Notes under the pieces: generated by a model
The model's input: the letters and a program-made list of their open reading frames with translations, nothing else
The model's database searches: none
Told to the model about the DNA's origin: nothing
Assembly (NCBI RefSeq): GCF_010692745.1
Contig: NZ_JAAHTB010000006.1
Location: 62,001-126,000 of the forward strand
Origin: Methylobacterium sp. BTF04
GTDB taxonomy: Bacteria; Pseudomonadota; Alphaproteobacteria; Rhizobiales; Beijerinckiaceae
Reading direction: 5' to 3'
DNA length: 64,000 bases
Made by a program: the position numbers and the translations under genes
Shown: positions 40,450 through 50,532 of the stretch, one piece after another
Position numbering within the stretch: the stretch's first letter is position 1
Layout of the letters: each line of letters begins with the position of its first letter

Positions 40450-41315
40450 CCATGGCGCCCATCGAAGCGGCGCCTGCGCCGCAGCGCGGCCCGTTCGGCG
40501 GCCGCGAATTCCAGGCGCGTGTCGTCTCGGCCGTATTGCTCGCGGCCATCGTCGTTTCCGCTCTGGTGCTGGGCGGATGGCCGTTCGCCGTCATCTGGCT
40601 CGCTGCGGCGATCGTCGGCGCCGCCGAATGGATCGGCATGAGCCGCACCGCGCCACGCCGCCTGATCCTCGCAATCACGGCGATCACCGTCGTCGGTCTG
40701 GCGGTTTGCCTGCGGGAGGATGCGCCACTCGCCCTCTCCCTCGGGCTCACCGCGCTCGGAGTGGTTGCCCTCTGCGTCGCGGCCAGGACCATACCCGCCC
40801 GGGGCAGGGCCTTGGCCGGCCTTTTCGGTGCCATCGTCGTCGGCCTCGTTCCCACGGCGTTGCGTGACGATCCGGGCATCGGCATCCTCGGCCCCGCCTG
40901 GATGTTCGCGGTGGTGTGGTCCACCGACATCGTCGCCTATTTCACCGGCCGGACCTTTGGCGGCCCGAAGCTGATGCCGCGTGTCAGCCCGAAGAAGACC
41001 TGGTCCGGCGCACTGGGCGGACTCGCGGCCGGAACCGCGGCCGGCCTGGGCCTGGTGATCGTCGCGCGCGATCACGGCTGGAGTATGCTGGCCGCCACGC
41101 CCCTCGGGGTGATCGCCCTGACGAGCGCGGTCGCGTCGGTGATGAGCCAGGGCGGGGACCTCGTCGAATCGGCCCTGAAGCGCCGATGCGGCGTCAAGGA
41201 TTCGGGTCGCGCCATTCCCGGCCACGGCGGCGTCATGGATCGTCTGGACGGATTCTTCGCGGTGGCCCTCCTGGCGGGGCTGTACCTCATCGTCCGCCGC
41301 CTGCTCGCGGCCTGA
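40446..41315 (+). CDS. cdsA: Phosphatidate cytidylyltransferase
   Basis: Makes CDP-diacylglycerol for phospholipids. The 289-residue polytopic membrane protein ends with the family signature: [33 protein letters not shown]. Eight or so helices precede it. The GTG start at 40446 overlaps the uppS stop (GTGA); ATG 40452 is a close alternative. Confidence 0.96.
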
Positions 41316-41329
41316 AGGAAACCTCACCG

Positions 41330-42505
41330 TTGCTCACCGTCTCCATCCTCGGCGCCACCGGCTCCATCGGTCGCTCGACCACGGATCTGCTGGCGCAGCA
41401 CAAGACCCGGTTTCGCATCGGTGCCCTGGTCGGTGGCCGCGATGCGGTGGCTTTGGCCAAGCTCGCCCGCGAGATCGGCGCCGATTTCGCCGCGCTCGCC
41501 GACGCGTCGCAGGGGGCGGCCCTGCGCGAGGCCCTGTCGGGATCCGGCATTCCCAACGGGGCCGGCGAATCCGCGGTGCTCGAGGCAGTGGCGCGTGAGG
41601 CCGATATCGTGGTCGCGGCAGTGAGCGGCGCGGCGGGGCTGCGCCCGACCCATGCCGCGCTCCGCCTCGGCCGCACCGTGGCACTCGCCAACAAGGAAAG
41701 CCTCGTCTGCGCCGGCGACGCCTTCATGCGCGACGCCGCCCGCTACAAGGCTCGCCTCCTGCCGGTGGATTCCGAGCATAACGCGTTGGCCCAGGCCCTC
41801 GGTGACGGCGTCGTGGCGGACGTGTCGAAGATGACGATCACCGCCTCCGGCGGCCCGTTCCGCACCTGGACCGCCGAGCGCATCGCCGCGGCCTCCCCCG
41901 AACAGGCGGCGGCTCATCCGACCTGGTCGATGGGCATGAAGATCAACATCGATTCGGCCTCGCTGATGAACAAGGGCCTCGAGCTGATCGAGGCGCATCA
42001 CCTGTTCGCCATCGAGCCCGAGCGCCTCGACGTCATCGTCCACCCGCAATCCATCGTGCACGGCCTCGTGTACTGGCGTGATGGGGCGGTGACGGCGGGC
42101 CTCGCCATGCCCGACATGCGCGTACCGATCGCCCATTGCCTGGGCCTCGGTGAGCGTCTGACCGTTGAGCGCGGCCGCACGCTCGATCTCGCGGCGGTGG
42201 GAAGCCTGACCTTCGAGCCCGCCGACGAGGTGCGCTTCCCGTGCCTGCGCATCGCCCGCGCCGCGCTCGCCTCCGGCGGCGCCGCGCCGACGGTGATGAA
42301 CGCCGCCAACGAGATCGCTGTGGCGGCCTTCATCCGCGGCGCAATTCCGTTCTACGGCATCGCCGAACTGGTCGAGCGCACCTGCGAGCACTTCGCGGGG
42401 ACCTACCGCACCGCTCCGGCGGATGTGGACGAGGCTCTGGCCATCGATGCGCATGCCCGCGCCTGGAGCGCCGAAGCACTCGGCGAACGCCGCGCGGCCG
42501 AATAG
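41330..42505 (+). CDS. dxr: 1-deoxy-D-xylulose 5-phosphate reductoisomerase
   Basis: Second step of the MEP isoprenoid pathway. The 391-residue enzyme has the NADPH motif SILGATGSIG, ALANKESLVCAG, metal site VDSEHNALAQAL, TASGGPF and MGMKINIDSASLMNKG. The start is TTG 41330, with AAGGAA ten bases upstream, the only plausible start before the NADPH motif. It supplies uppS precursors. It is followed by a divergent regulator and efflux operon. Confidence 0.96.
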   Translation: MLTVSILGATGSIGRSTTDLLAQHKTRFRIGALVGGRDAVALAKLAREIGADFAALADASQGAALREALSGSGIPNGAGESAVLEAVAREADIVVAAVSGAAGLRPTHAALRLGRTVALANKESLVCAGDAFMRDAARYKARLLPVDSEHNALAQALGDGVVADVSKMTITASGGPFRTWTAERIAAASPEQAAAHPTWSMGMKINIDSASLMNKGLELIEAHHLFAIEPERLDVIVHPQSIVHGLVYWRDGAVTAGLAMPDMRVPIAHCLGLGERLTVERGRTLDLAAVGSLTFEPADEVRFPCLRIARAALASGGAAPTVMNAANEIAVAAFIRGAIPFYGIAELVERTCEHFAGTYRTAPADVDEALAIDAHARAWSAEALGERRAAE

Positions 42506-42550
42506 GTCTCGCGGTTCGGCGTCCGCTCCGATGGCCGACGCTCTACGCGA

Positions 42551-43198
42551 TCAGGCTTCCGGGGCGTAGCCGGCCATGAACACCCGCACGGCTTCGATGA
42601 CGCGGTACTCGATTTCCCGATTGGTCACCGGACCCCCGGCCGCGAACAGCAGGCGGGTGAGGAGCCCGGCTTGGCACAAATGGAGAAAGTGCTTGGCGGC
42701 GAGTTCTGTATCCGCCTTGCGCAAGCGTCCGGCCGTCACCTGCGCGGCGAGATAGGCGCCCAGGCGCGCCACGCCCTGGACCGGCCCGGCCTCGTAGAAC
42801 GCCTGACCGAATCGCGGAAACTTCTCCGTGGCGCCGATCACCATCCGGATCACCGTGACGTGTTCCGGGCGTGCCATCTCGGTGAGGTAGCTGTTGCCGA
42901 GGCGGGTCAAGGCGCCCCTGACATCGGCGTCGTCCGCGTCGAGATGGAACAGCACCTCGGCAAGTCCGCGCTTGGCCTCAAGCGTCAGCGCCTCGAACAG
43001 GCTCTCCTTGCTCTCGAAATACACGTAGAGCGTCCCCTTCGAGACTCCGGCCGAGCGGGCGATCTCGCCCATGCTCGCGCCGTCGAAGCCCGACGCCATG
43101 AAGACCGAGCGCGCGCCGTCGAGAATCTGGCGCCGTTTGTCGCTCTCGGCACTTGTCCGCAGCGAGGGATTGTCGAGGACTGGGATGTCCACGCTCAT
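42551..43198 (-). CDS. TetR family repressor of the adjacent efflux operon
   Basis: A 215-residue regulator with an N-terminal TetR helix-turn-helix (RRQILDGARSVFMASGFDGASMGEIARSAGVSKGTLYVYFESKE, residues 22-65) and a variable C-terminal ligand domain. It is divergent from the HlyD-MFS genes, and two 19-bp palindromes lie in the shared 124-bp gap. It is therefore very likely a local repressor released by a drug-like inducer. The stop faces the dxr stop. Confidence 0.88.
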   Translation of the reverse strand: MSVDIPVLDNPSLRTSAESDKRRQILDGARSVFMASGFDGASMGEIARSAGVSKGTLYVYFESKESLFEALTLEAKRGLAEVLFHLDADDADVRGALTRLGNSYLTEMARPEHVTVIRMVIGATEKFPRFGQAFYEAGPVQGVARLGAYLAAQVTAGRLRKADTELAAKHFLHLCQAGLLTRLLFAAGGPVTNREIEYRVIEAVRVFMAGYAPEA

Positions 43199-43212
43199 GC
43201 AATGTCTCTGAT

Positions 43213-43231
43213 TGACCGAACCGTTCAGTCA
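43213..43231. promoter_or_regulatory. TetR operator candidate 1
   Basis: TGACCGAACCGTTCAGTCA is a near-perfect inverted repeat (one mismatch in the 9-bp arms) 15 bp before the tetR start. It matches the second site, whose centre is 66 bp away. Confidence 0.75.
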
Positions 43232-43278
43232 TAATATCTAACGAGCCGTCCACCCGCGCGTCAATCCGGGTCGACAAA

Positions 43279-43297
43279 TGACCGAACGGTTCGGTCA
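43279..43297. promoter_or_regulatory. TetR operator candidate 2
   Basis: TGACCGAACGGTTCGGTCA is a perfect 9-1-9 palindrome, 26 bp before the HlyD gene start. The ATG at 43278 overlapping it is in the same frame as the HlyD gene but is not the chosen start. Confidence 0.8.
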
Positions 43298-43322
43298 AAA
43301 TTGTCTGGTTCGGGAAACCACG

Positions 43323-44600
43323 ATGACACTCCGCGACGAGAGCGAGCGCCCGGACGATACGGCCCATCAGCGTCGGGTGTCCGAGTCGCCAACGCTCGGT
43401 GCCGAGGCCGCTGCATCGGTGGTTCCGGCCAGTAGCGGGACGCCGTCACCGGCAATCGGACAGGCCTCCGCATCCGTCGTAGTGGTGCCCGAGCCGGAGA
43501 GTGCCGTGAAACCGCGCAGCAAGAAGCGGCTCGTCCTGCTGGCGCTTCTGGCGGTGGCGATCGGGGCCGGGGGCTACAAAGGCTACGACTGGTGGACGGT
43601 GGGGCGCTTCTTCGTCACCACCGACGACGCCTATGTCCAGGCCGACATTTCCGTGCTCGCCGCCAAGATCCCGGGCTACCTCGCGGCGGTGCCGGTGATG
43701 AACGGACAGACCCTGCACAAGGGGGATGTCGTCGCCCGGATCGACGACGGCGATTATCGCCTCGCCCGCCAAGCCGCCCACGATAAGCTCGTGACGCAGG
43801 AAGCGGCCATCGTCCGCATCGGCCGCCAGATCGAGGCGGCCCAGGCTCAGATCGTCCAGAGCGCGTCGCAGATCGACGCCGCAAAGGCCGATTCGGTGCG
43901 CGCCACAGCCGATTACGCGCGCCAGCAGCAACTCGAGAAGGTCGATTTCGTCGCCAAGTCCCGTATCGAACAGGCGCGGGCCGACCGCGACCGCACCGAC
44001 GCGACGGTGAAGGGCGCGGAGGCCTCCGTGATCGTGATGAGAGCCAATGTCGACGTCCTGCGTGCCCAACGTCAGGAGGCCGAAGGGGTGGCCGCCGAGC
44101 TGCGCACGGCGGAAGCCCGCGCCGCCCGCGACCTCGACTTCACGATCATCCGTGCGCCGTTCGACGGCGTCGTCGGCAACAAGGCGGTGGAGGCGGGCGC
44201 CTACGTCTCGCCGGGTTCGCGCATCGCCGCCCTGGTGCCGCTGGAGAGCGTGCGGATCGACGCGAACTTCAAGGAAACGCAGGTGGAACGGATGCATCCG
44301 GGCCAGCGCGTGCACATCGCCGTCGACGCCTATCCGGGCCGCGATATCATCGGTGAGGTCGAGTTCCTGTCGCCGGCCTCGGGCTCGGTCTTCAGCCTGC
44401 TCCCACCCGACAATGCCACCGGCAATTTCACCAAGATCGTCCAGCGTCTGCCCGTGCGGGTTCGGGTGCCGGCGGACATCGCCCGCGAAGGCGTTCTCCG
44501 TCCGGGGCTGTCCGTGACGGTGCGGGTCGATACCCGCGACCCCAAGACTGCGGCGGCACCGGAAACGGATCGCCAGCGTACGGCCTCGGCTCCGGAATAA
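43323..44600 (+). CDS. HlyD-family membrane fusion protein (EmrA-like)
   Basis: A 425-residue periplasmic adaptor. One membrane helix lies near residues 60-80 (RLVLLALLAVAIGAGG); then the EmrA signature TDDAYVQADISVLAAKIPGYL, a coiled-coil hairpin (about residues 150-270) and the DFTIIRAPFDGVVGNKAVEAGAYVSPG lipoyl/barrel domain. I chose ATG 43323 rather than 43278. It couples the MFS pump 10 bp downstream to an outer-membrane channel not encoded nearby. A Ser/Pro-rich N-terminus of about 60 residues is unusual. Confidence 0.9.
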   Translation: MTLRDESERPDDTAHQRRVSESPTLGAEAAASVVPASSGTPSPAIGQASASVVVVPEPESAVKPRSKKRLVLLALLAVAIGAGGYKGYDWWTVGRFFVTTDDAYVQADISVLAAKIPGYLAAVPVMNGQTLHKGDVVARIDDGDYRLARQAAHDKLVTQEAAIVRIGRQIEAAQAQIVQSASQIDAAKADSVRATADYARQQQLEKVDFVAKSRIEQARADRDRTDATVKGAEASVIVMRANVDVLRAQRQEAEGVAAELRTAEARAARDLDFTIIRAPFDGVVGNKAVEAGAYVSPGSRIAALVPLESVRIDANFKETQVERMHPGQRVHIAVDAYPGRDIIGEVEFLSPASGSVFSLLPPDNATGNFTKIVQRLPVRVRVPADIAREGVLRPGLSVTVRVDTRDPKTAAAPETDRQRTASAPE

Positions 44601-44610
44601 GGCCCCGGCC

Positions 44611-46191
44611 ATGGCAGCCACGGCAGCGATCTCCGCACTCCCCAGAGCCGCCGAACCTCCACTCGACCGCCGCCGCATGGTGGCGTTCGTCTGCATGGTG
44701 TTCGGGATGTTCATGGCGATCCTGGACATCCAGATCGTCTCGGCCTCGCTCGCCGAGATCCAGGCCGGCCTCTCGGCCTCTGGCGACGAGATCCCCTGGG
44801 TCCAGACGAGCTATCTCATCGCCGAGGTGATCTCGATTCCGCTGTCGGGCTTCCTCTCGCGGGTGATCTCGACGCGGTGGATGTTCGTGATCTCGGCCGG
44901 CGGCTTCACGCTGATGAGCCTGATGTGCGCCACCTCGACCTCCATCAACCAGATGATCGTCTGGCGCGCCCTCCAGGGTTTCATCGGCGGCGGCATGATC
45001 CCCACCGTGTTCGCCTCGGCGTTTACGATCTTCCCACCCTCGAAGCGCTCCATCGTTTCGCCGATGATCGGCCTGGTGGCGACCCTCGCCCCGACCATCG
45101 GACCCACCGTGGGCGGCTACCTCACCGACCTGTTCGATTGGCACTGGCTGTTCCTCGTCAACGTGGTGCCGGGCATCTTCGTCACCGTCTCGACCTACCT
45201 GCTGGTCGATTTCGACGAACCGAACTTCGCCCTGTTCAAGCGCTTCGACTGGTTCGGCCTCGTGTTCATGGCACTCCTGCTCGGCTGCCTCGAATACGTG
45301 CTGGAGGAGGGGCCGAACCACGACTGGCTCCAGGACGAGGCGGTCTTCGCCTGTGCGGCGGTCTGTATCGTCGCCGGACCGGCCTTCTTCTGGCGCGCCT
45401 TCACGGCCCCCGAACCGATCGTCGACCTGCGCGCCTTCGCGGATCGCAACTTCGCCGCCGGCTGCATCTTCAGCTTCGTTCTCGGCATCGGCCTCTACGG
45501 GCTGACCTACCTCTACCCGGTCTATCTCGGCAGGGTGCGCGGCTACTCGGCCCTTCAGATCGGCGAGACGATGTTCGTCTCTGGCCTTTGTATGTTCGCC
45601 ACCGCCCCGATCGCCGGCCGGTTCTCCGGCAAGGTCGATCCGCGCATCCTGATGGCGATCGGTTTTACCGGATTTGCCGCCGGCACCTGGATCGTCACCG
45701 GGCTGACCAAGGATTGGGATTTCTGGGAATTGCTGCTGCCGCAGGTGCTGCGCGGCTGCTCGCTGATGCTGTGCATGATTCCGATCAACAACATCGCCCT
45801 CGGCACGCTGCCGCCGACCCGGATGAAGAATGCGTCGGGCCTCTACAACCTCACCCGCAACCTCGGGGGCGCAGTCGGGCTCGCCCTGATCAATACGGTG
45901 CTCAACGACCGCTGGGACCTGCATCTGGCTCGCCTGCACGAGCGCTTCACCTGGACCAACACCGCGGTGCTCGAACGCCTGGAGATGACGCGACGTCAGT
46001 TCGAGGTGATGGGCGGCAATGCCGATACCATGGCGCTGAAGGCGATGATGAACACCGTGCGCATGCAGGGGCTGGTGATGGGCTTCGCCGACGTGTTCCT
46101 CGTCCTCACCGGCCTGTTTTTGGCGATGGCCTGTGCCGTGCCCTTCATTCGTCGCCCGCGGGCGGCAGGCGCCGGCGGGGGAGGGCACTAG
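44611..46191 (+). CDS. MFS drug exporter, DHA2 family (EmrB-like)
   Basis: A 526-residue 14-helix proton antiporter. TM1 has AILDIQIVSASLAEIQAGLSA and the antiporter motif TLAPTIGPTVGGYLTD is in TM5. It lies 10 bp after the HlyD-family gene, forming an EmrAB pair that exports hydrophobic drugs or uncouplers across both membranes. Expression is likely controlled by the divergent TetR gene. Confidence 0.93.
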   Translation: MAATAAISALPRAAEPPLDRRRMVAFVCMVFGMFMAILDIQIVSASLAEIQAGLSASGDEIPWVQTSYLIAEVISIPLSGFLSRVISTRWMFVISAGGFTLMSLMCATSTSINQMIVWRALQGFIGGGMIPTVFASAFTIFPPSKRSIVSPMIGLVATLAPTIGPTVGGYLTDLFDWHWLFLVNVVPGIFVTVSTYLLVDFDEPNFALFKRFDWFGLVFMALLLGCLEYVLEEGPNHDWLQDEAVFACAAVCIVAGPAFFWRAFTAPEPIVDLRAFADRNFAAGCIFSFVLGIGLYGLTYLYPVYLGRVRGYSALQIGETMFVSGLCMFATAPIAGRFSGKVDPRILMAIGFTGFAAGTWIVTGLTKDWDFWELLLPQVLRGCSLMLCMIPINNIALGTLPPTRMKNASGLYNLTRNLGGAVGLALINTVLNDRWDLHLARLHERFTWTNTAVLERLEMTRRQFEVMGGNADTMALKAMMNTVRMQGLVMGFADVFLVLTGLFLAMACAVPFIRRPRAAGAGGGGH

Positions 46192-46380
46192 AACCGGGGT
46201 CTTCGAGCGGAAACCGCGAGAGGGCGTTCACCGCTTGGCGTGGACAGCGGGGACAAGCCCGGTAGATCGACAGGGCTGCGACGTCTCATCCCGTACCTTG
46301 GGTTTGCGTTGGCGCGCATCCGCTCCGATCTGCTAAAGGGCAGTTGAGAGGCCCCCGCGCGTGGCGCTGAAGGATCGACG

Positions 46381-47541
46381 ATGGACTTTCTGAACGCCAT
46401 GGGTGGAACGGCGGCCGGGTTTTTCGGTGCCGTCATCCCGTTCCTCATCGTGCTGAGCATCGTGGTGTTCGTCCATGAGATGGGACATTTCCTGGTCGGG
46501 CGCTGGTGCGGCGTCGGGGTCCATGCGTTCTCGCTCGGGTTCGGGCCCGAGCTGTTCGGCTTCAACGACCGTCACGGCACCCGCTGGAAACTGTCGGCGA
46601 TCCCGCTCGGCGGCTACGTCAAGTTCCACGGCGATGCCAACGGCGCCAGCGTTCCCGATCCGGAGGCCGTCGCCCGGATGAGCCCGCACGAGCGGGCGAT
46701 CAGCTTCCCGGCGCAGAGCCTGCCCAAGCGCGCCGCGATCGTGGCCGCAGGCCCGATCGCGAACTTCATCCTGGCCATCGCCCTGTTCGGTGGCGCGATC
46801 TATTTCGGTGGCCGCTACGAGATGCCGGCCCGGATCGAGGCCGTGGTGCCCGGCTCCGCCGCCGATCGCGCCGGCTTCCTGCCCGGCGACGTGATCCGCT
46901 CCATCGGCGGCTCGTCGATCAACAGCTTCAGCGACATGCAACGCACCGTCTCGGGTGCGGCCGGCTCCAGCCTCGCCGTTACCGTCGAGCGCGCCGGCGA
47001 GACTAAGGATCTGGTGGCCGTCCCCGACGGCGTCGAGGAACGCACACCCTTCGGCCGCCATCGGTTCGGCCGTCTCGGCATCCAGGGGCCGAAGGCCAGC
47101 GAGGCCAAGCTCGTCCATTACGGACCGATCCAGTCCCTCGGCCTGGGAGTCTATGAGACCTACTTCGTCGTCGACCGCACCATCGACTACATCGGCAAGC
47201 TCGTCACCGGACGCGAATCCGCCGATCAGCTTTCCGGGCCGATCGGCATCGCCCGGGTGTCCGGAGAAGTCGCCAAGGTAGGCGGCATCGGCGGTCTCAT
47301 CGGCCTGGTCGCGCTGCTCTCGGTCTCGATCGGCCTGCTCAACCTGTTCCCGGTCCCGCTCCTCGATGGCGGCCACCTGCTGTTCTATGCGTTCGAGGCC
47401 GTGCGCGGCCGCCCCCTGAGCGAGCGGGCGCAGGAGATTGGCTTCCGTATCGGGCTCGCCCTGGTTCTGTTCCTGATGCTGTTCGCGGCCTGGAACGACA
47501 TCCTCAACCTCGGGGCATCGTGGGGTGCGCGCGGCACCTGA
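46381..47541 (+). CDS. rseP: Site-2 protease RseP (RasP)
   Basis: An intramembrane metalloprotease that processes membrane regulators such as anti-sigma factors. The 386-residue protein has the zinc motif FVHEMGHFLVG in TM1, a PDZ domain (about residues 135-215), and the second zinc ligand NLFPVPLLDGGH. In this group it precedes bamA, as here, linking envelope stress to outer-membrane assembly. Confidence 0.96.
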   Translation: MDFLNAMGGTAAGFFGAVIPFLIVLSIVVFVHEMGHFLVGRWCGVGVHAFSLGFGPELFGFNDRHGTRWKLSAIPLGGYVKFHGDANGASVPDPEAVARMSPHERAISFPAQSLPKRAAIVAAGPIANFILAIALFGGAIYFGGRYEMPARIEAVVPGSAADRAGFLPGDVIRSIGGSSINSFSDMQRTVSGAAGSSLAVTVERAGETKDLVAVPDGVEERTPFGRHRFGRLGIQGPKASEAKLVHYGPIQSLGLGVYETYFVVDRTIDYIGKLVTGRESADQLSGPIGIARVSGEVAKVGGIGGLIGLVALLSVSIGLLNLFPVPLLDGGHLLFYAFEAVRGRPLSERAQEIGFRIGLALVLFLMLFAAWNDILNLGASWGARGT

Positions 47542-47918
47542 TCACTGGGGTCGTCGGCCTCGCCTGTGGATTGTGGGGGGTGGCCGCGAGGCCGCCGTCA
47601 TCACCGGCCAGAGAGACCGACGAAAGGCCGGGGCAATCGCCAAGTCGTTGTTTTTGAACATGAAATATCGAGTGAGCGCGGGACCCACGGTTCCGCGCTT
47701 CATGTTTTCTTGACCACGTTCGGCGATTGTCCGGAACCATTAAGTGACCGGAAGGCCACGTCTCCGCAAAATCCCCTTTGAGCGGCCCTCCGCAGCGTTT
47801 GCTTCGAGGGGGAAACTCGATAGAAGCTGGGCTGGGACCAGACGACGGGACGACCGGTAAACGGTCGCTTGTCTGCGGGTGCGAACCCGTACTGATGATA
47901 AAAGAGACGGGCGATTAC
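47542..47918. other. 377-bp gap between rseP and bamA
   Basis: Holds a terminator-like hairpin at 47675-47712 and the bamA promoter/leader. An upstream in-frame extension of bamA from 47778 is open but has no signal-peptide logic. No small gene is convincing. Confidence 0.5.
47675..47712 (+). terminator. Putative terminator after rseP
   Basis: AGCGCGGGA (47675-47683) pairs with TTCCGCGCT (47691-47699), a 9-bp stem with one G-T pair and a 7-base loop, followed by TCATGTTTTCTT. bamA then needs its own promoter. Confidence 0.55.
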
Positions 47919-50486
47919 ATGATGTCGATGACGGGGAAGCGCCGGCGTAAGTCGGCCGAACAGACCATCGTCCTAGTCGCCGCTGCGGCGGCGGGCCTTG
48001 TTCTGGGCGGCGCTGCGCAGGCTCAGCAGATCGTTGTCCAGGGTAACAAGCGCGTTGATTCCGATACGATCCGGTCCTACGTGACCGGCACAGCCTCCGG
48101 TTCTCCGGAGGAAGCCCGCCGCAACCTGCTGGCGAGCGGCATGTTCTCCGACGTGAAGGTCTCGCGCAGCGGCGGCGGCACCGTCGTCAGCGTGCGTGAG
48201 AACAACATCATCAATCGGGTGGTGTTCGAGGGGAACAAGAAGGTCGAGAAAGGCACGCTGGAAGGCGAGGTCGAGGCCAAGTCGCGCGGCCCCTTCAGCG
48301 AAGGCATCGTCAAGGCCGACATGCAGCGCATCCGCGACGTCTATCGTCGGGCAGGTCGCGGCAGCGCCAAGGTCACCTTCCGCACGGTGGATCTGCCCAA
48401 CGGTCGGATCGACGTGATCTACGTCATCGACGAGGGCGACAAGACCGGCATCAAGGCGATCAACTTCGTCGGCAACCGGGCCTATTCCGAGAGCAAGCTC
48501 AAGGAGCTGATGTCCTCGTCGGAGATGAACTTCCTCTCCTTCATCAAGACCTCGGACGTCTACGATCCGGACCGCATCACCAACGACCTCGACGTGGTGC
48601 GTCGCTACTATCTCAAGAACGGCTACGCCGATTTCCGCGTCGTCAACGCCGATTCCCGCTACGTCGAGGGCGAGGGTGATGCCGGCTGGGTGATCACCGT
48701 CACCGTCGAGGAAGGCGAGCAGTACACCGTCGGCGCCGTGGCGATCGACTCGCGTCTGCCCGGCCTCGAGACCCAGAACCTCGACGGCGAGGTCCGCACT
48801 GCGATCGGCGACGTCTACAATGCCGAGGACGTGGAGAAGACCCTCAACGGCGTGACCAATCAGGTCGCTCGCCAGGGCTATCCCTTCGCCCAGGTGCGTC
48901 CCACCGGCCAGCGCGACCGCGCCACCCACACAGTGGCCCTCGGCTTCGTGGTCGAGGACGGCCCCCGCGTCTACGTCGAGCGCATCAACATCCGCGGCAA
49001 CACCCGCACCCGCGACTATGTCATCCGTCGCGAGCTCGATATCACCGAGGGCGATGCCTATAACCGCGTTCTCACCGATCGGGCCGAGCGTCGCCTGAAC
49101 GGCCTCGGCTTCTTCAAGAAGGTCCGCTTCTCGAACGAGCCGGGCTCTGCCGCCGATCGCGTGGTGATCAACATCGATGTCGAGGATCAGCCCACGGGTT
49201 CGTTCTCGGTCGCGGGTGGTTACTCGACCCAGGACGGCATCATCGGCGAAGTCTCGGTCTCCGAGTCCAACTTCCTCGGCCGCGGTCAGTACGTCCGTGT
49301 CGCCGGCACCGCCGGCCAGTACGCCCGCGGCGTCGACTTCTCGTTCACCGAGCCGTACTTCCTCGGCTACCGCTTGGCTGCCGGCTTCGACGCCTTCTAC
49401 AAGTACAGCGACCAGACCCGCTACTCGCGCTACGAGACCACGGTCTACGGCGGCCAGCTCCGCGTCGGCCTGCCGATCACGGAAGAGTTCGGCATCACCC
49501 TGCGCTACTCGCTCTACAACACCGAGCTCAAGGTCCCGAACACCATCAAGCGGCCGTACAACGACTGCTCGAACCCGATCCCGGGCTACACGGCCGTCTA
49601 TCCGACCGGCACCTTCACGGCCAGCGGACAGAACGTCAGCGGGCTGGCAGCCTACCCGAACTGTGCCCTCGACGGCGAAGCCTCGATCGCGCTCAAGGGT
49701 TCCCAGGGCAACACGCTCACGTCGCTCGCCGGCCTGACGCTCGCCTATTCGACCCTCGACAACCTCGCCCTGCCGCGGAACGGCCTCTACGCCGAACTCA
49801 AGCCCGACATCGCCGGTCTCGGCGGCGACTCGAAGTTCTTCCGCGTGACCGGCGATGCCCGTTACTACAAGGAGCTTTACGAGGACGTGGTCGGCTTCGT
49901 CCGCCTCCAGGGCGGTCACATCTCGGCGCTCAACAACGAGCCACTGCGGATCACCGACCAGTTCTTCCTCGGACCGTCGCTCGTTCGCGGCTTCGCCCCG
50001 AATGGTATCGGCCCGCGTGACGTCGGCATCGCCGACAGCCGCTCGAACGCCATCGGCGGCACCACCTATGTCGGCGGTACGGTCGAAGTTCAGTTCCCGC
50101 TCTACGGCGTTCCGCGTGATCTCGGCCTGAAGGGCGCGGTGTTCGCCGATGCCGGTACGCTGTTCGGCTATCAGGGCCGCACGCAGTTCAACGTGAACGG
50201 CGATGCCTTCATCAACGGCATCGCCCCGGGCGGTGGTTGTAACTTCAACTCCGCGACGATCGCCGTCGAACCCGAGTGCGTGAACGTCCGCGACAAGGCG
50301 ACCATCAGGTCATCGATCGGTGCATCGATCCTGTGGAATTCTCCGCTCGGTCCGATCCGGTTCGACTATGCCTACGCCCTGACCAAGGATGAGGGCGTCA
50401 AGGTCGATCTCGGCAACGGCAAGTTCGGCCATATCGGCAAGGATCAGCTCCAGGCCTTCCGCTTCTCGGGCGGCTCGCGGTTCTAA
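47919..50486 (+). CDS. bamA: Outer-membrane assembly protein BamA
   Basis: Folds and inserts outer-membrane beta-barrels. The 855-residue protein has a signal peptide (about 35 residues, cleaved after GGAAQA), five POTRA domains starting [17 protein letters not shown], and the C-terminal 16-strand barrel. [26 protein letters not shown] is the conserved barrel segment, including the RGF motif. The last residue is Phe. The start is ATG 47919; ATG at 47922, 47928 or 47895 are alternatives. It is followed by lpxD. Confidence 0.97.
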   Translation: MMSMTGKRRRKSAEQTIVLVAAAAAGLVLGGAAQAQQIVVQGNKRVDSDTIRSYVTGTASGSPEEARRNLLASGMFSDVKVSRSGGGTVVSVRENNIINRVVFEGNKKVEKGTLEGEVEAKSRGPFSEGIVKADMQRIRDVYRRAGRGSAKVTFRTVDLPNGRIDVIYVIDEGDKTGIKAINFVGNRAYSESKLKELMSSSEMNFLSFIKTSDVYDPDRITNDLDVVRRYYLKNGYADFRVVNADSRYVEGEGDAGWVITVTVEEGEQYTVGAVAIDSRLPGLETQNLDGEVRTAIGDVYNAEDVEKTLNGVTNQVARQGYPFAQVRPTGQRDRATHTVALGFVVEDGPRVYVERINIRGNTRTRDYVIRRELDITEGDAYNRVLTDRAERRLNGLGFFKKVRFSNEPGSAADRVVINIDVEDQPTGSFSVAGGYSTQDGIIGEVSVSESNFLGRGQYVRVAGTAGQYARGVDFSFTEPYFLGYRLAAGFDAFYKYSDQTRYSRYETTVYGGQLRVGLPITEEFGITLRYSLYNTELKVPNTIKRPYNDCSNPIPGYTAVYPTGTFTASGQNVSGLAAYPNCALDGEASIALKGSQGNTLTSLAGLTLAYSTLDNLALPRNGLYAELKPDIAGLGGDSKFFRVTGDARYYKELYEDVVGFVRLQGGHISALNNEPLRITDQFFLGPSLVRGFAPNGIGPRDVGIADSRSNAIGGTTYVGGTVEVQFPLYGVPRDLGLKGAVFADAGTLFGYQGRTQFNVNGDAFINGIAPGGGCNFNSATIAVEPECVNVRDKATIRSSIGASILWNSPLGPIRFDYAYALTKDEGVKVDLGNGKFGHIGKDQLQAFRFSGGSRF

Positions 50487-50494
50487 CGAAAGAG

Positions 50495-50521
50495 GCGCCG
50501 CCCCTTTAATCGGGGCGGCGC
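50495..50521 (+). terminator. Hairpin between bamA and lpxD
   Basis: GCGCCGCCCC (50495-50504) pairs perfectly with GGGGCGGCGC (50512-50521) over a 7-base loop. It ends 11 bases before the lpxD ATG and no T-run follows. It may weaken lpxD translation, act as an mRNA stop for degradation, or be a partial terminator. Confidence 0.5.
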
Positions 50522-50532
50522 GTTATCGGTCC

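Noticed and set aside
43278..43322. HlyD start at ATG 43278
   Set aside because: It overlaps the palindromic operator, and ATG 43323 fits the family N-terminus better.
47733..47760. GGAAC as an EcfG/extracytoplasmic sigma -35 box before bamA
   Set aside because: No matching GTT-type -10 element lies at 16-17 bp.
47778..47918. Upstream extension of bamA from 47778
   Set aside because: The additional 47 residues precede and spoil the signal peptide that starts near 47919.
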